From: Neckera pumila
Taxonomy: Eukaryota > Streptophyta > Bryopsida > Hypnales > Neckeraceae
Reading direction: 5' to 3'
Length of the DNA: 64,000 bases
Assembly: GCA_963969595.1 (NCBI GenBank)
Contig: OZ018410.1
Coordinates: forward strand, 27,408,913-27,472,912
The notes under the pieces are model-generated. The model did no database searches. It had not been told where the DNA came from and was given only the letters and a program-made list of their open reading frames with translations. Within the stretch, counting starts at the first letter, position 1. The number at the start of each line of letters is the position of its first letter. Positions 45,868 to 57,500 of the stretch are shown here, in pieces. The position numbers were made by a program, and so were the translations under genes.

Positions 45868-48800
45868 ATGGAGAGCAAAGGAGACCTCTGGATGGACAAG
45901 CATGCGCCTGCCGGTATTCTCCGTGGACTATCTGCTGCTTCTGTCTTGGAGAATCAAGGCAGTGCAGATTTCTCATCTCACGATGGATCCCTTCCATCCT
46001 GCTCGTCCTCCTCCTCTGAACGGAACACCTCAACAGACCTTATCGATGGAGCTGCCGAGGCCATTGCTATGTTGCAGGATGGCGAAGTTCTCGCTCTGCT
46101 GGAGGATGCCGAAGTACGTGATGTGCTGAGGAAGGTGACAATTAACGAAGGCGTGTTGAATAAGGCAATCCAGAGCTTGGGCGGTGGGGAGAAAGGTCTC
46201 AAGAGTCTGATGGGGTATATTCTGGTGTGGGTGAAGCAACAAAGGGACATCAAGTCATCGTCTCAGCAACCACCACCATCATCTCCCCCTTCCAATCAAG
46301 CTTTGAATTTCTCCACTCCACAGAATGTGGTTCTGCAGTCCAGCTCTGATGCATTTCAGATTCTCGGCGGCATTCTGCAGCCTCCTCCAACAACACAGCT
46401 TCTTGACCAAGAGAAGAGGTATACTCAGCGCTTGAAGTCCCGAAAACTAATGACTGGGGAGCCAGAGATTGGTGCTGGACTTGGAGGTTTAGACACTGGG
46501 TTTTGTCCGAGCAGTTTCATCAGGAGCCCAGAAGACTGTAAGCCTGAGGTGACGAATCCTGATATAATGGCTCCATGCATCCCTCAGCTGAATTATGGAA
46601 TGCAGCAGCAGCACCCAGTCACTCCCTTTATGAGTGCACACATTGCCATGCCTTCTGTAGAGCCGACTCCTGCCATGACCACAAAGGCAGCACGAAGACA
46701 CCGAATGACCCGGCAGAGGCAATCCTTTCATGCTCGAGCATCCAGTCCTGTTGCAACAGCCCCTGTTTCTGTAAGCGGTGGATCGTTATGGAATACTAAT
46801 GCTGCCACACCTCCAGCAGTAACGAGTTTACGAATTTCCGGGGCCCCGACTGCTCTACAAAGTGCTCCTGTCACTGCTGCACGGGAGGTACGGAATGACC
46901 TCCAGCCCAAATTTAGTCGTCTCAAAACTGCTTATTTTGTAAAGGAGCTGTACAGTATGGTTAAGAGTCCCTCTCATTTGCAGTACTGGAGAGGTTTGGG
47001 AAAGACTCTGGGGATACAGTCAAGACTGGGTAAAAGTTCTGTTATGTCAAGTGTTGTGTGTTGGGGTAAGAAGCATGTAAGTAGTAGACATGTCATTTCG
47101 GGACTTTACAAGTGACACCCCCAAGTGCGTGAGCTTGAAATAGGAAGTCCACTTTGGAAGCTTAATACCGTAAGGCGTAAGCCTGGGTCAGTTTCAACAT
47201 GTTTGTCTAAATGTGGTTAAATTTAGAATTTTGACCGCAGTCATTTTATCTTTTTTTAAATATTGGAAAATTTCTTATTCAAGCTCTTCAGATTCCGCTA
47301 AGAACTAAAAGTCTTCAAATAGAATTTTCTTTGCTGTGGGAATCTTGGTCTACAAATTTAAAAAGCTTTGGACATGCTTCAACTTTTGGCTAGTTATTTG
47401 CGAAACGAACCCAGAAGTAGGGTATGGTCAATAATGGTAACTTCCTAACCTCATTTCTACTGTTCAAAACTGTTGGTATGATTTCTTCTTCCCAGTTTAA
47501 TTTGTTACTTTCGTTGCCAAGATTCCTATATGATGCATTCCAACTCCTTTAATTGTGGATTATGGAAGTGACCAATTTTGGTTACATACGCACTTACAGT
47601 TTAACGCCCAAGTCCAAAGTGGTCACTTCCATAAGAACATGTAACAGGAGAATGAAGAAATAGTTCCTCTTTTTTCTTAGCTTAGGAAAGTCTACCAAAG
47701 TTAGTGTAATCGACTCTTTGCTTCTAAAGAAAAAACGGTTGGGTGTGAAGCACCTTAAACATCCGATTTACTTTGTAATGTAATGTACGGCTGGGAGTCT
47801 TTCGGCTTGAGAGGATGGTCCGCATTCCTTCGTTTTTTCTGAAGAATACTTTTAAAGCTTTTCAGGGCCGCAGCATGGAACGTTTGACTGTGCTCCTTCA
47901 AAAGAAACTTCGACCGAGTGATGTCGGCCATGTCGGGCGTATTATACTTCCCAAGGTTAGTTATCTGCTTCCGATCCACTAGATTGCAGATACTGGTGTA
48001 GAGTTCTTATTATCATAGTATGGTGTAACAAGAGTTTCCGGGAGTTACCTTTCTATTCACCCCTCAAAACGATTTGTGCAGAAAGAAGCAGAGGAGCGCA
48101 TGCCGTCTCTTGCAAAACGAGGAGGTGTCTCCATACAGATGGAAGATTTTGACTCAGGTCATACTTGGAATCTCAGATACAGGTATGGATCGCTTTGTGT
48201 TAGTTCCTCATTTTCAATGCTCTTCTTCTCTTTTGGTAAAAAGGTTTGGGCGATAGTAGTTTGGAGCTCGTCACTAAGTCGTTTAGTACTTCTTGTACGT
48301 CGTGTGTGCTTCTGTCCTTCCCCTGATTAGTTGTGAATTGGCACCAAGTGCTTTTTCCATAGCCCCGTGTCGCTGTGTTTTTGGATTGGGTTCCCTATTG
48401 CGTTGGGATGTTTTGAGGTATGGTGATGTGGAAGGACGGGCTATTGGATAAATTCGTAGACTCCGCGGAGTTTATTTGTGTTTTCTGAAAGTATCTTGAG
48501 GTTACATCTAGAATGAGTTCTAGTTATCTCTTGAGCCGTATGAGGATTTGTGGGATGCGATTTTTTTATGACTTTCCAATCCTTGAATTGCTGTTTGTGG
48601 TTCATTGCTGTTTCCTTCCAGTGTAAAACTTCCACCTAAAATGGGGTCGTAACCCCGAGTTACTTCGGGCACTTCATCGTAAGGATGGATATTGTTTATT
48701 TGAAGGTTCCTTCTCGGCTAGCATATGCTTCAACTGCAAGATCCGTTTCTAGAAATGGGGCAGGGAAATTAAAATTTAGGCAGTTGAACTACGGCCGAAG

Positions 48801-49793
48801 AAAATGTCCCGAACGTTCCAAGATCATATGCATTATTCTGGATGTTGTGATTCCATCCAAACCTTGAAATAGTAGGTCTCTTGCATCTGAGCAGTGCGTA
48901 AACTTTTATGGACATGTTTTTGTGAGTAGGTTCTGGCCAAACAACAAAAGTCGGATGTACATATTGGAGAATACTGGTGAGCATCCTGGAATCGCAAGTC
49001 ATTGAAATTGGGGTCTTGTTCATATCTTTATCTCAATCACCATCTCAATTAGTGATAGTTCAATCAAGACCAAACTGTTCACATCCAGTGACTGATTTCG
49101 ATCAACTATCTTCGTCTTTTGCAGCGGCGTTTGTGATATCACACGGCCTTGTGGAAGGAGATCTACTCGTAATTTACAGAGTTCTGCACGGGGGTTATGT
49201 AAGTATCACTTTTGGGTACATGGTTTTGATGATGTGCTGAATAGTTGAGCATCTTAGAGAGTTGTCTTCGTAACAAGAGATGGTTGACTTTATTGATGAT
49301 CACATTTAATTGGTAGATAACCGTCTCAGTGGACCTGTGTGAGGTTGAGTGTTGGAATTACTCAGGAAGGGTGGGTTTAGTTTGAACTCGCTGTGTTCAT
49401 GGTAGATTTGATTCTGAAATCTTAGCAGCGTATTTATAGGTTTTGCGAGGAATGAAGAAGAAAACTGGAAGACTAGACATAGAACCAGTACAGGAGGAAT
49501 TTGCATACAGCTCGGCTAAAGGTTCCCTAGAGGGACAACCTTCTCTGCAAGAAAATGTCACACTCGTCCAACGGCTGTATGGAGGACATTCTTCAGACAA
49601 ATCTGCTAAGGACGAGCAGCCCGTGAATCTGGACGATGATCCTTTTTTGAACGAAGAGATCCTGAGCAAGGATCCTTGGTTTGAGTCTAACAGCAGTTGC
49701 ATTCAAACGTTGGAACGGTTTCCAAGTTTGACCTTGGACTTCCCCTTGGAGGAGATTATGGCGGTGACAAGGACAGAGCCCGATGGTAGTTGA
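45868..49793 (+). CDS. ABI3: ABI3/VP1-type B3 transcription factor, 6 exons
   Basis: Exons: 45868-46887, 47866-47955, 48082-48182, 48930-48976, 49125-49198, 49440-49793; all GT-AG with consistent phases; 561 aa. Family role: ABI3/VP1 links abscisic acid signalling to desiccation-tolerance genes, binding RY elements through B3. Seen: a Ser-rich N-terminus; B1 region at about 71-125 (EVRDVLRKV, SLGGGEKGLKSLM, WVKQQ); a short basic B2 block at about 272-290 (ARRHRMTRQRQ); B3 at about 346-455 with RPSDVGHVGRIILPK, RFWPNNKSRMYILEN and HGLVEGDLLVIY. Introns fall at positions I recall for seed-plant ABI3, such as LPK/KEAE and YR/FWPNN. The N-terminus lacks the long acidic region of angiosperm ABI3, and the last exon adds about 115 residues that are not ABI3-like. 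The start is the first in-frame ATG after a stop, with G at -3. The exon 1 donor is uncertain: GTAAGT after 47076 is also in phase and would add 63 aa. ABI3 rather than FUS3 or LEC2, because B1 and B2 are present. Confidence 0.9.
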
Positions 49794-50478
49794 CTACCAA
49801 CCCTCTGGATCCAAGTCATCCTTTTTTGATGGTGCCCAAGATAGCTTGCGAATGAGCCAGCATTCCAACACACAAGGGTTTTCATGAGGAAAGAAGGAAA
49901 GAACCGCTCGGGCTTGACAAAAGACAATCACTCCATGACGACACAATTTGTAGGAAGCTACAGCTATAATAATTTCCCAGGTGCGTTTGGTTGCTGGACT
50001 TCTGGAGGAGGGCAGATTTGGATGATGCCTCGCGCAAACCCTGACTTTCTCCAGTGCAGGATTCCCTACTCAATTCGACTCTGGAATCCCTTTGGTTTCG
50101 TTATCTTCAAGATGCGTGGCACCTTTGGAATTTGAGCTTTATCGGATACCCTCCATGGTCTGCGATAAATGGGACCTTTCTGTCAGGAAGTTGCTTGGTT
50201 GCCTCCAATGTTTTCTTTTTCTGCTGCCGTATCATTTAGCTCTGAGCAGATATGTATCGAAGTGCAACAGCCCATCTCATTTGCTCGAGCATTAAGATTT
50301 TGAGTGTAGCTGCTGCGCAGTCTTGGAGTAGAATGTTTAGACGCTGTTTTGAATGTGTTGACGTTATTAAGTGAAACCTTGCAATGTAGCATTTTCATTG
50401 TTTGGCTTTGCAGCACAGGATGCTGCGCTACCATAGAGGGATTCTGTAAAATAGAACTTCAAACTTTGCATTTTTTGT

Positions 50479-50484
50479 AATAAA
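50479..50484 (+). terminator. Candidate poly(A) signal of the ABI3-like gene
   Basis: AATAAA in a T-rich context (TTTTTTGT precedes it), about 690 bp after the stop codon. It is the first good match in this position. Plant poly(A) signals are loose, so this is tentative. Confidence 0.35.
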
Positions 50485-51698
50485 TTGGAAAATTGGGATC
50501 ATTATGCAAAATTTGGACGTTGACTTTGAATGGGTAATTACAACTTTCATCCTAATCTAGACTTGTTTAAGACTAAACTGCATCCTACTATATCTTCTTC
50601 AATTTTGCTTTATTTTCTAAATTTAGGACTGGTTTAAGATAATTATGGAATCTTGTGGAGTAGTACACTATCTGTTCAAAATACAGGCACAAGACACACT
50701 CACATGTTGCTTAATTTTGATCCAAAAAAGTAAATAAAGAATCACTTTTTAGATTACTGAAAATTGAAATTTTGAAGCCATTTTTCAACAAAAGATCGAT
50801 ATACTTTATACCTACAAATAATGCACTGAACGCTTAGTAAAAAGAATGAGAATCATGTGCTCAAAAAAAAGTATTGAGTCTAGGACTTTTATTGATAGAA
50901 AGACATTTTATTGAAGTTTTATTTTTTGAACTGTATAAACGTTTGATTGAATTTTACAATTTTATACTAAGACCCTTACAATAGGTTTCTTTCAAGAAAC
51001 TTCAAGATATAGTAACATAATATATTGAAAGCACAAAGAGCAAAATCTCAATCTTGCTAGCACAAGTCTTGTTGCCATATAGTTTAGCTTGTTTAATTGA
51101 ATTTGTTATTGTTGCACTTGGCAAAGTGCACAATTTATATGGCCAAAGTGCTACAAAATCACAAATATTATGATATTGGTATATCAATTTCTTAGGATTT
51201 TTGAGTTCCTTCATGCTTTATATTGTGGCAATTGTTTAACTTGATGCCAAATGGTATACAATGTTGATGCATTTTCTATCTATAACACTTCTAAAGATCT
51301 ATAAATATATGTAGCAATTCACCATTTACATACATATTAATTATGATTTAGATGTAAGTTGTCCATATTGGTGTATGAATGGAAGTTGTCTTTGGTAGAT
51401 GAATGTGAAAAAAAAATTATAAAGTTTATTTCAATACAAATGCAAGGTTAATTATCTTTTTTAAACTTATTCAAAATTATCTAAAAGCAAACATGTTAAA
51501 CTACAAAAAATATTAGTCTATATAAATAATTCAAAATGTGAGAAGAACCAATGCATTTGAAGGTCATGGGTGAAAGAGTGGGAGGGTGAAGAGGTGCACT
51601 AAAAATAGTGTCAAATGAAAATGGTGAATTAGGGTTCCAAGGGATATAAAAGCCTCATTTAAACCCTCAATACAAGTATAGATCAAGCCTTATTCTCT
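50485..51698. other. Spacer between the ABI3-like gene and the family B element
   Basis: AT-rich; nothing recognised. Confidence 0.5.
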
Positions 51699-52341
51699 TT
51701 AACCCCTAAATGCCCAAGGCACCTAAATGTGGTGTCAAAGAAACTTTGAAGCTAAATAAAACCTTATCAAATTTTATTTTTAGTAGTTTATATATTTGAA
51801 AGATTATTTTTGAAGTCTAGTTTTAGCATCAAAAATTCGATTTTGAAATTGAATGATTATGATTTTTCTATTCAAGATTTTGTGCAAAGGTACCCATTGC
51901 AATCTTGACTTTTTCTAGTGTCAAGGAGTCTTGGAAATGAGCCTTAAATGCACTAGATCTTGGAGAAAAAATCACACTAGAAATTCATTTAAAAAAATTA
52001 TAGAGTAGATTTTGAGAAGTTGTAAATTGATTGGGGTTATGTTTGTTAGGCCCTTCAACCTCATATTTTTTGGTCTTGAATTTTTTAGATTTGACATGCA
52101 AAAAGAGAGCTCAAATGTTTTCATAGTTTTAACACCCTGATGATCAAATATTATAATCTTTCAATCTTCAAATGATATTGTTAGATTTCCTTTTCTTATG
52201 TGGTCTCTAACATGTCTAGTTTGAATTTGTATGGTTACAATTCAAAAGAAATTGATTCAACTTATCAAAATGTTGGCTTTTTGTTCAATTTAGAGCAAAT
52301 TTCAAGAGACTCAAAATAGGCTTTGGGCATTTAGGGGTTAA
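51699..52341 (+). mobile_element. TTAA-ended element, family B, intact 643-bp reference copy
   Basis: Ends TTAACCCCTAAATGCCCAA and TTGGGCATTTAGGGGTTAA are perfect inverted repeats over 19 bp that include TTAA. No ORF. Interior blocks ATTATGATTTTTCTATTCAA, ATTGCAATCTTGACTTT and AAATTCATTTAAAA recur at 30485-32364 (reverse) and 42540-42870. Confidence 0.85.
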
Positions 52342-54506
52342 GAGACGATGTGTTGCCTCTTGAAGGATGAAGGCCTGATTGATCTCCAAACTCCAAAAGA
52401 TTGCGAGCAAACAACATCCACACTACTAGGACAAAATTAAGAAGGTCTCGTACCCCACGCACTGTTCGAGTTACTGGTACTCAAAGGGAAACTATCTGAA
52501 ATTTCTTCTAATTCCTATGATATATATATATTTGTATCACAGGGGGGGCACTTAGTGTATCTAATCCAAATTACGTGCGACCAAAACTTTGTACCCCCTA
52601 TATTATATCCTAAAATTTAAATAAATGAAACCAAAAAAAATATGAATATATTTTCCTAATTTGAAAGTTTATGTTTTGAATTACTGATATTTTTATTTGC
52701 TAATGAAAATTAGTTACAAATTTTTGAAGTAAATAGATACACTGCTGAACTAAAAAATAACTTTCACACCCCTATATTATATCCTAAAAAATTGTCTAAA
52801 AAATGAACAAAAAATTCCTAAAAATAACTCTATTGAAAGCTCATTTTGAGTTGAATATTGATGCAATGGTCATCTAAATGTGTTCTCTATATATATTTGA
52901 GTTGAAAAATATGCCATTTTAGGTTCATTTTCAACCTCTTCTAGAAATCATTCCACATTTCATTTGAGTTGGAAATTTTGGCAATATAAACCTATAGTCA
53001 TTACCAAACAATGCTCAAAATTTTAGGTTGAAATTATAGTTTATTAGAAACTACTTGTTCGCACGTGGTTTGTAGTAGTAGAACCAAGTGCCCTCCCTGA
53101 GATTTGTATTTGTATGTCAAGTCCATATCCGTAATTGTAATTGTATGTGATTGTAGTCATATCTCTAGCCAATCCATTTTTTGAAATAGAATGGTTGGTG
53201 TTTTTGAGTGGATAGTTCTTATCATAATACTTTAGAAAACTCTCCATCCAAATGGAAAGGCAAAACTTGTCGTCAAGGCAAAGCAAAAATATTGCAAGAC
53301 TATTACTAAATGAATACTTGATGCTTTGCCCACCTTAAGTAGTCCTTAATAGAAAGGAGAGTTTATTACAAGAATTAAGAGTTTTTAATGTTTATAGAGG
53401 CATTATATAGAAAAAGACAATACCCCAAAGATAATAAAAAATTTAAAGGAAGGATGCTGGACTTAGGTCAAATTTAATCCAATGTCATGAGAAATAAATT
53501 TGATTACATATTAAATAAGTTTATAGTATTGCAAATTGCACAATTCTTGAGACAACACATTGATTTATTTGGGCAATATTAGATGGATAATTTGTAATAC
53601 CAAAATTTTCATTAAAGATGTAAAGAAAAAAGTATTATTAAATAATACGAAATATAATTTATTTATACATGACCATACAATAAAAAACACTTAAAATTCA
53701 AAGTATTAGGTACTTCTATTTGAACAAGTTCATTAAGCCAACAAATGTCATCATTATTTGAACTAGAAGCATTTGGGTTTGTGGATTTTTTGAAGAAATA
53801 GACCAATATGAGTAATTTATTATACAAAGTTAAATTTGACAATACTTGAATGTATACTAGTAGAAAATTGTAGAAAAGTATGTGAAACTTTGAGTGAGTT
53901 GACATTCAATTTGTTAGTTTCTTTGAAAATATCAATTATTAGATTCAAATACAACAAAATCTACATTTTTATTTATAAATTAATTCCAATTTATTTATAT
54001 TACATTTTAGAGTAAACAACCCACAATGTAGTAGGTTCAATACTTTTCAATGTATTCTCACTTGACATTTGCCATCACTAAAATGCATCACTAAAACGCA
54101 TTAGACCTAAGGTAAAAAAGAATTAAGTTAGAAGCTAGTTCAAACCACAGTTCAAACTTCAAACTATAGAAACTATAATCTTTTAATGAGATTTATGATC
54201 ATACTATTTCATCCATTCAACTTTGTTGATAATTTATCACTTGAGATTTTATAGATGTGATCTTAAACCCTAATTGAAGAGCATATTTGTTTGCAATTGT
54301 ACTATGTTTTGTATATACAATAAACTCATAAGCAGCGAAATGGTATAAAATATTTTACTTTGAAATTTATAAAGGAAATTTTCAATAAAATGATTTTGTT
54401 GTAGTGTCAATGATTAAATACCATTTAATGGTCTGATTACAACTAAAATTACTTCAAAAATAATTATTGATGGACATCGTGATATCTACGTTGTCAATTA
54501 ACAACA
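52342..54506. other. Spacer and SLC13-like gene promoter
   Basis: AT-rich. Several TATATA-like stretches occur (for example near 54310), none decisive. No gene seen. Confidence 0.4.
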
Positions 54507-57500
54507 ATGTCAACAATATCAAATTATACACAACGTAATATTACAACTAAAGACCTATCTCCTCAATCAAGTGTAGACATCTCAAAAGTCCAATGGCAAG
54601 GATGGACTACAATTGGCCTTATTGTATTCATGTTAATTGCTTTGGTAGCAGAATTGGCACCTCCTTATATGGTTATGATGGGAATACTTATTATTTTCAT
54701 TCCTCTTGGTATTTTGACTATAGAAGAAGCATTCCATGGATTTGGTGATGAAGCTATGATTGCAGTTGCAATTTTATTCATAGTCGCAAAAGGTATTTAT
54801 TCAAATGCAATATACAAATTGCTGATTTTATTTGGATAAAAAACTTTCGTTGTAATTTTTATTTGCCATTGTTTTTTTAGTAGTACAATATTTTACAATA
54901 TTAATATGACATTGAAATCTTATTTTGAATCAGGAATTGAACAATCGGGCGGTTTGGAATATGTTTCATCATTGTTATTTAACACAAAAAAAGATGTGAT
55001 GAAACCAGGTCAAAAAATTTGGAAAACCAAAGATAGTCTTGTTTGGGTGCTTGTAAAATTTACTGTACCGGTGGCTATCTTTAGTGCATTTCTTGCAAAT
55101 ATTCCATTGGTTGCTATGATGATACCACCTATAGTTCAGTATTCAAAAAAGGTACTTGATTTCACCAAACAAATAGTCATATCAAATTTTGAAATATATT
55201 TACAATGTTGTAATTTAATTTTGAATTAATAATTTTTTCTCTCTATAACAATGTTTTTGGCATTAAGTCTAGCCCTTAAGAAATTGACAGATACAAATTA
55301 TTATCCAAATAATTTCAATACCAATCAAATGATAATCTTTATTACAATGACAATCAAAATTAAAAATTTATTGTTACATTTTTACATTTTTATTGAATGC
55401 ATTTTAGGTGAATATGGCCCCATCAAAACTTTTACTACCACTAAGTTTTGCAGCCCTATTAGGTGGTACAATGACTCTTATTGGAGCTAGTACAAATCTT
55501 GTAGTATTATCCATGGCAGCTAAAAAAGTCCCTGCCTTGAAAATGAATATATTTGAAATAGGTGTTGTCGGTGTTCCTGTAACTGTAGCTGGTTTAATTT
55601 ATATTTTTGCTTTATCAGGGAAATTACTTCCTAATCGCCTATCACTACAAATCACAACTTTCAATGCAAGGTAGGGCACATGTGTATATTTTTTTATTTA
55701 TATATAAGTGAAAAAAATATTAGAATTAAGGATTATGAAATTCAAACCAAGTCATATGTTCAAATATCCAATTAAGTTAATTTATTTTTCATGTAATTAT
55801 AAAATCTTTTTTTATTCTATAAAGTTCAAATGCACTTTTTTTAATTTTAAAATATTATCACGAAACATGTTGCATTATGGCTTCATTCATCATAATTAAT
55901 TTTAACAAAGTTTAATCCTTGGTTGGTCATTGTGGAAATCATCCTTTTTTGGTGCTGTGCAAATCATTAGTTTGAAAAAAATCAAGAGCATTCATTGGAG
56001 GTCAAACTACTATGCAACACATCCCCTGTTCACACGAAACTTCAAGGATGAACATCATTCTGCACTTTTGTCCTACATAGAAAGAAACTCTATCATCCAT
56101 CAAATAGAGTTCAAGGCTGTTGTGTCATTATAGGGTTAATCCTAGAAGGATGTTGTGGACACTAAGTGTCTGATGGATGAAAGAGTTTCCTTCTATGTAG
56201 GACAGAAGTGCAGGTGTTCATCCTTGAAGTTTTGTGTGAAAAAGGGATGTATTGCACAATAATTTGACCTCCAATGAGTGCTCTTGGATTTATTTTAAAA
56301 GCAAATGAATTGCATGTACCCAAAAGGATGACTTCCATGATGACCACTGTCCTTGTGGGGTTAAGAGTGAAAATGCATGTAACTATTTTAAAAACAATGA
56401 ATGACTTCAGGGAATACAGTATGAATCTTGTAATAAAACCAACTTCCTCATTAGCTCAAAAGACTGTTGAACAAGCTGGTTTGAATCGACAGGCAGGACT
56501 TACTCTCTTGCAAATTCAAAGAGAAGAACAATCATATTTAAATCCGTCCGGGGATTTTCAAATGCATCCAAAAGATCGTTTGCAATTTACAGGTGTTATT
56601 GATTCAATTTTATCCTTGACACAACTTGATGGTTTAGCACTTTCCGAAGATGAGGTAACTAATGAACTAATGTCAACGTGAGATTAGTTTAGAATACAAA
56701 ATTGAACAATTAAATAAGAATTCACAAGTAGAAATAAATCCACATTTAAAATACCTTCTAGATGATGGCTTTGTGTTTAAAATAACAGAGATTCAACACA
56801 AAACCATCATCTAGAATAGTTTTCTTAGTGCGGATTTTTTTACTAGGGATTGATAGGGATTATATTTAAATTCAATTTTTTTTTTTTAAAGTAATGATTT
56901 GGGCATTCATTTGCAGGGCCATGAACAAGTTGATTTGAGCAAATTGAATGTCAACCAATGTCTTGTTGAAGCTGTGATAGCAGCAGGATCTCCAATGGTA
57001 AAAAAACGGGTTGCTGAACTACAATTCCAAACTCGTTATAAGGCAGCCATTGTTGCAGTTCATCGTCATGCTCGGGTTATTGATTGGTAAGACATGATTA
57101 TTTGTATTAGAATATGAACATTGCCATTTATATTAGAAAAACTAATGTTATGTAAATTTTTGAAATTAAAATTCTAATTTCAAAAATGTTGTGTAAAAAC
57201 TACATGGTTTCAAATGACCTAGTTAATTAAAGTGTACTAATGTGACACATTTAGTACAAACGATTTATCAAAGATAGTACAAATTATTCTAGAAATTTTA
57301 AAATTTTCTTTACAATAAAAGTCAAACCTTTGGACAATATGTTTTCATGTAATCCATATCGTAAAAAGAATTTGCTTTTAATTAATAATGTCATGGATAA
57401 ATGTTTTTGTTGGACATTTCTAACAAATAAAGTATTTGTACACAGTCCAATTGGAAAATTAGAACTTGCCGCAGGAGATTGCTTATTAATGGTAGCAGAT

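Noticed and set aside
45452..46129. 225-codon frame overlapping the start of the ABI3-like gene
   Set aside because: No domain is visible, and it overlaps the well-supported ABI3 frame in another phase.
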